The notes under the pieces are model-generated. The model did not search any database. It was not told the DNA's origin and saw only the letters and a list, made by a program, of their open reading frames with translations. The translations under genes were made by a program, and so were the position numbers. Of a stretch of 64,000 bases of DNA, positions 62,001 through 64,000 are shown piece after piece. How positions within the stretch are numbered: the first letter of the stretch is position 1; every line of letters begins with the position of its first letter. Source of the DNA: CAWGMT01 sp963823675 (GTDB lineage Bacteria > Planctomycetota > Planctomycetia > Isosphaerales > Isosphaeraceae); assembly GCA_963823675.1 (NCBI GenBank), contig CAWGMT010000025.1:630077-694076 (forward strand), in the 5' to 3' direction.

Positions 62001-64000
62001 CCGCCGTTGCCCCTGTCGTGACGATCACAGGTCTACCGTCCGGCAGGGTTGCCGCGGGCACGACGGTTGCTCTGGGCAGCGATGTCACGAACCCCAGTGC
62101 CGTGCTCGAGAGCGCGAGTTTCTCTGAGTCCTGGACCATCCAGTTCGGCGGGGCGACTTACGGCCCCTACTACGGCCCGGCGCTCAACGTCACGCTGGGC
62201 TCCGTCGGCAGTTATTCCGTGGCGCTGACGGCCACGGATGCCGAGGGCATCTCATCCACGATGACTCAGATCCTCACGGCCGTCGACACCGCTCCAATCG
62301 TGACGCCGTCGGCTTCGCCCACAGCACAGCCGCCGCAGCAGGCGACGGTAACCGAATACAACCTGGGCAGCGTGCAGGGCCCCGGCCTCGACAATGGCAT
62401 CGGGTTTGTCACCGTGAACTGGGGCGACGGCACGCCCGAGACCTCGTTCCAGATCTCGTCGCAGGGCTCGCTCGGGCTCGAGGCCCACGCCTACGAACTG
62501 CCCGGCAGCTACCAGGTCACAGTCACGGTGATCGACATTTACGGCCTGTCCGGCTCCGAGTCGTTCACGACGACGGTGGTCCCGGTGGCACCCTCGCCCG
62601 AGATTCAGGGTGCGCCGGCTTCGATGAACGCGGGGTCATCCGTGACTCTGAACAGCAGCGTGACCGACCAGAGCCAGGCCGAGACGGCCGCCGGCTACGC
62701 CTACGCCTGGAGCGTGCTCCGCAACGGATTGCCCTACACTCTCCCGGGCAACCCATTGACCAGCGGTCCGAGCCTCGTCTTCGCCCCCACGCTCGACGGC
62801 TCCTACGCGATCAGCCTCGCCACCACGGATGCCAGCGGCAGCGTCGGCGTTTCGCCGGCACAGACGATCGTCGTCAACAATGTCGCCCCGACGGCCTCGA
62901 TCACGGGGTTACCCGCGACCGACCCGGCCGGCACGGCGATCACGCTGACCGGTTCGGCCTCCGACCCGAGCACGGCCGACAATGCCGGATATACCTTTAA
63001 CTGGAGCGTAACCGGCCCGAGCACAAACCTGACAGGCACGGGTTCCCCCTTCAGCTTTACGCCCGAGTTCGGCGGCTCGTACACCGTGAGCCTGACCGCG
63101 ACCGACAAGCTCAACGGACTGACCAGCGCGGCGGTCACTTCGTCAGTCACGGTGACCAATGTTGCACCGACGGCCTCGTTCACCGGCTTGCCCGCGACCG
63201 ACCCGGCCGGAACGGCGATCACGCTGACCGGTTCGGCCACCGACCCGAGCACGGCCGTCAATGCCGCCGGATATACCTTTAAGTGGAGCGTAACCGGCCC
63301 GAGCACGAATCTGACAGGCACGGGTTCACCCTTCAGCTTTACACCCGAGTACGGCGGCTCGTACACCGTCAGCCTGACCGCGACTGACAAGCTTAACGGA
63401 CTGACCAGCGCGGCGGCCACGTCGTCAGTCACGGTGACCAATGTCGCCCCGACGGCCTCGTTCACCGGGTTGCCCGCGACCGACACGGCCGGCACGGCGA
63501 TCACGTTGACCGGTTCGGCCACCGACCCGAGCACCGCCGACGTCGCCGCGGGCTTCACGTTCAACTGGACCATCACTGGCCCGGGCACAAATCTGACAGG
63601 CACGGGTTCCCCCTTCAGCTTTACACCCGAGTACGGCGGCTCGTACACCGTCAGCCTGACCGCGACCGACAAGCTCAACGGACTGACCAGCGCGGCGGTC
63701 ACGTCGTCGGTGACAGTTACCAATGTCGCCCCCACGGCCTGCGTCCGCGGGCCGTTCCACCGACCCGGCCGGCACGGCGATCACGCTGACCGGTTCGGCC
63801 ACCGACCCGAGCACGGCCGACAATGCCGCCGGATATACCTTTAAGTGGAGCGTAACCGGCCCGTACGCCCGAGTTCGGCGGCTCGTACACCGTGAGCCTG
63901 ACCGTCACCGACAAGCTCAACGGACTGACCAGCGCGGCGGTCACTTCGTCAGTCACGGTGACCAATGTTGCACCGACGGCCTCGTTCACCGGCTTGCCCG
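47040..64000 (+). CDS. Giant secreted multidomain protein (beta-helix, LamG-like, PKD, RTX-like array, metzincin motif), frameshifted, runs off the window
   Basis: ATG 47040 (or 47058) opens an N-terminus rich in Arg with FLHLEDRWLMATL, the LE.R.L.A-type motif at the start of many planctomycete exported proteins. Residues from about 50 to 2700 are right-handed beta-helix repeats of the type NTIGGTTAAARNVISGN...GNYIGTDxTGT. Two LamG-like domains interrupt them (50545-51180 and 54236-54871). PKD domains follow (TWDFNDGTAPV). Near 56885 the frame shifts; downstream lie the 84-bp RTX-like array, a metzincin-type HELGHLSGLIHGD (59868-59909), a PPC-like domain (YYAITATAGELLNFQMRSQS) and many PKD-like repeats. 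A second break lies near 63750. It is likely a surface or extracellular protein that binds calcium and perhaps polysaccharide; protease function is inferred from the motif. Confidence 0.8.
49009..51305 (+). repeat. Long internal duplication in the giant gene, copy 1
   Basis: This segment corresponds to 52693-54996 in order and content, offset about 3.69 kb. The first part is diverged (about protein-level similarity), but from about 50810 to 51300 the two are nearly identical at base level, including synonymous positions. Confidence 0.75.
52693..54996 (+). repeat. Long internal duplication in the giant gene, copy 2
   Basis: Counterpart of 49009-51305. Both contain a LamG-like domain starting around PLYLKADG and ending near DVIAQIYANAGQGTDLGG. 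The near-identity of the last 490 bp points to recent conversion. Confidence 0.75.
57279..58790 (+). repeat. 84-bp (28-aa) tandem array, 18 units, RTX-like
   Basis: The protein unit is GGGGNDIIFGTSSGNDSIV plus GGTGNATIT (or ATIV). Seventeen units read GTSSGND; the eighteenth is GTASGDD, followed by more divergent GGxGxD repeats to about 58905. The GGxGND pattern is that of calcium-binding RTX beta-rolls. Units differ mainly at third codon positions. Confidence 0.9.
62880..64000 (+). repeat. Tandem PKD-like repeats, about 280 bp each
   Basis: Units start near 62884, 63160, 63445 and 63725, each with NVAPTASxTGLPATDPAGTA and GGSYTVSLTATDKLNGLTS. The fourth unit is garbled at 63737-63760 and lacks about 47 bp at 63860, so the frame is lost there. 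Confidence 0.85.

Overview
The window looks like a chromosomal segment of a planctomycete, probably Isosphaerales-like (Singulisphaera/Paludisphaera relatives). The reasons are high GC, several ECF sigma factor genes overlapping genes for membrane Ser/Thr kinases with C-terminal sensor domains, an MJ0042-type zinc-ribbon start, a CotH-like protein, and a giant secreted beta-helix/RTX/PKD protein. Assignments come from motifs read directly in the translations; no database search was possible.

Left edge (1-3.4 kb, minus strand): a CotH-like start cut by the window edge, then an ECF sigma factor overlapping a Ser/Thr kinase. From 3.4 to 18 kb is a rearranged, mobile-DNA-rich zone. It holds a decayed tRNA-Leu, an inverted-repeat element, two copies of a ~420-bp repeat whose left end resembles a tmRNA T-arm, fragments of glgX, an arsenite permease (ACR3) and IS256 transposases, and a cluster of WD40 genes. 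At its centre is the most interesting locus: a 14-blade WD40 protein (11181-13370), a tiny ORF (13396-13575), a CHAT-protease/P-loop NTPase (13604-15856), a truncated second WD40 gene 3 nt downstream, and a small convergent protein resembling effector-associated components. This reads as a split (multi-gene) version of a CHAT-NTPase-WD40 signalling or immunity protein.

18.5-32 kb is an accessory, defence-like block. It has two possible nuclease-fold hypotheticals, an XRE regulator, a HEPN-like plus gamma-glutamylcyclotransferase-like fusion, an Mrr-type restriction endonuclease, and a vWA / PP2C / kinase triad (TerY-P or YegL-K-I type) divergent from a DUF4236-like, TerB-like membrane protein. 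32-35.8 kb holds a Y1 (HUH) transposase, an IS701-like remnant and a MazF/PemK-type toxin-antitoxin pair.

35.8-47 kb has two divergent kinase/sigma pairs: a kinase with an FG-GAP-like ectodomain followed by an ECF sigma factor (minus strand), and an ECF sigma factor followed by a kinase with WD40/TPR-like C-terminus (plus strand). From 47 kb to the right edge runs one enormous secreted protein: beta-helix repeats, two LamG-like domains, PKD domains, an 18-unit RTX-like array, a metzincin motif, a PPC-like domain and more PKD-like repeats; it continues beyond the window.

Many otherwise well-preserved genes are broken by single-base frameshifts, at least a dozen across the window and often at short G/C or A runs. 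Either the assembly carries indel errors or several genes are decaying. Such genes are marked, and their spans join the pieces.
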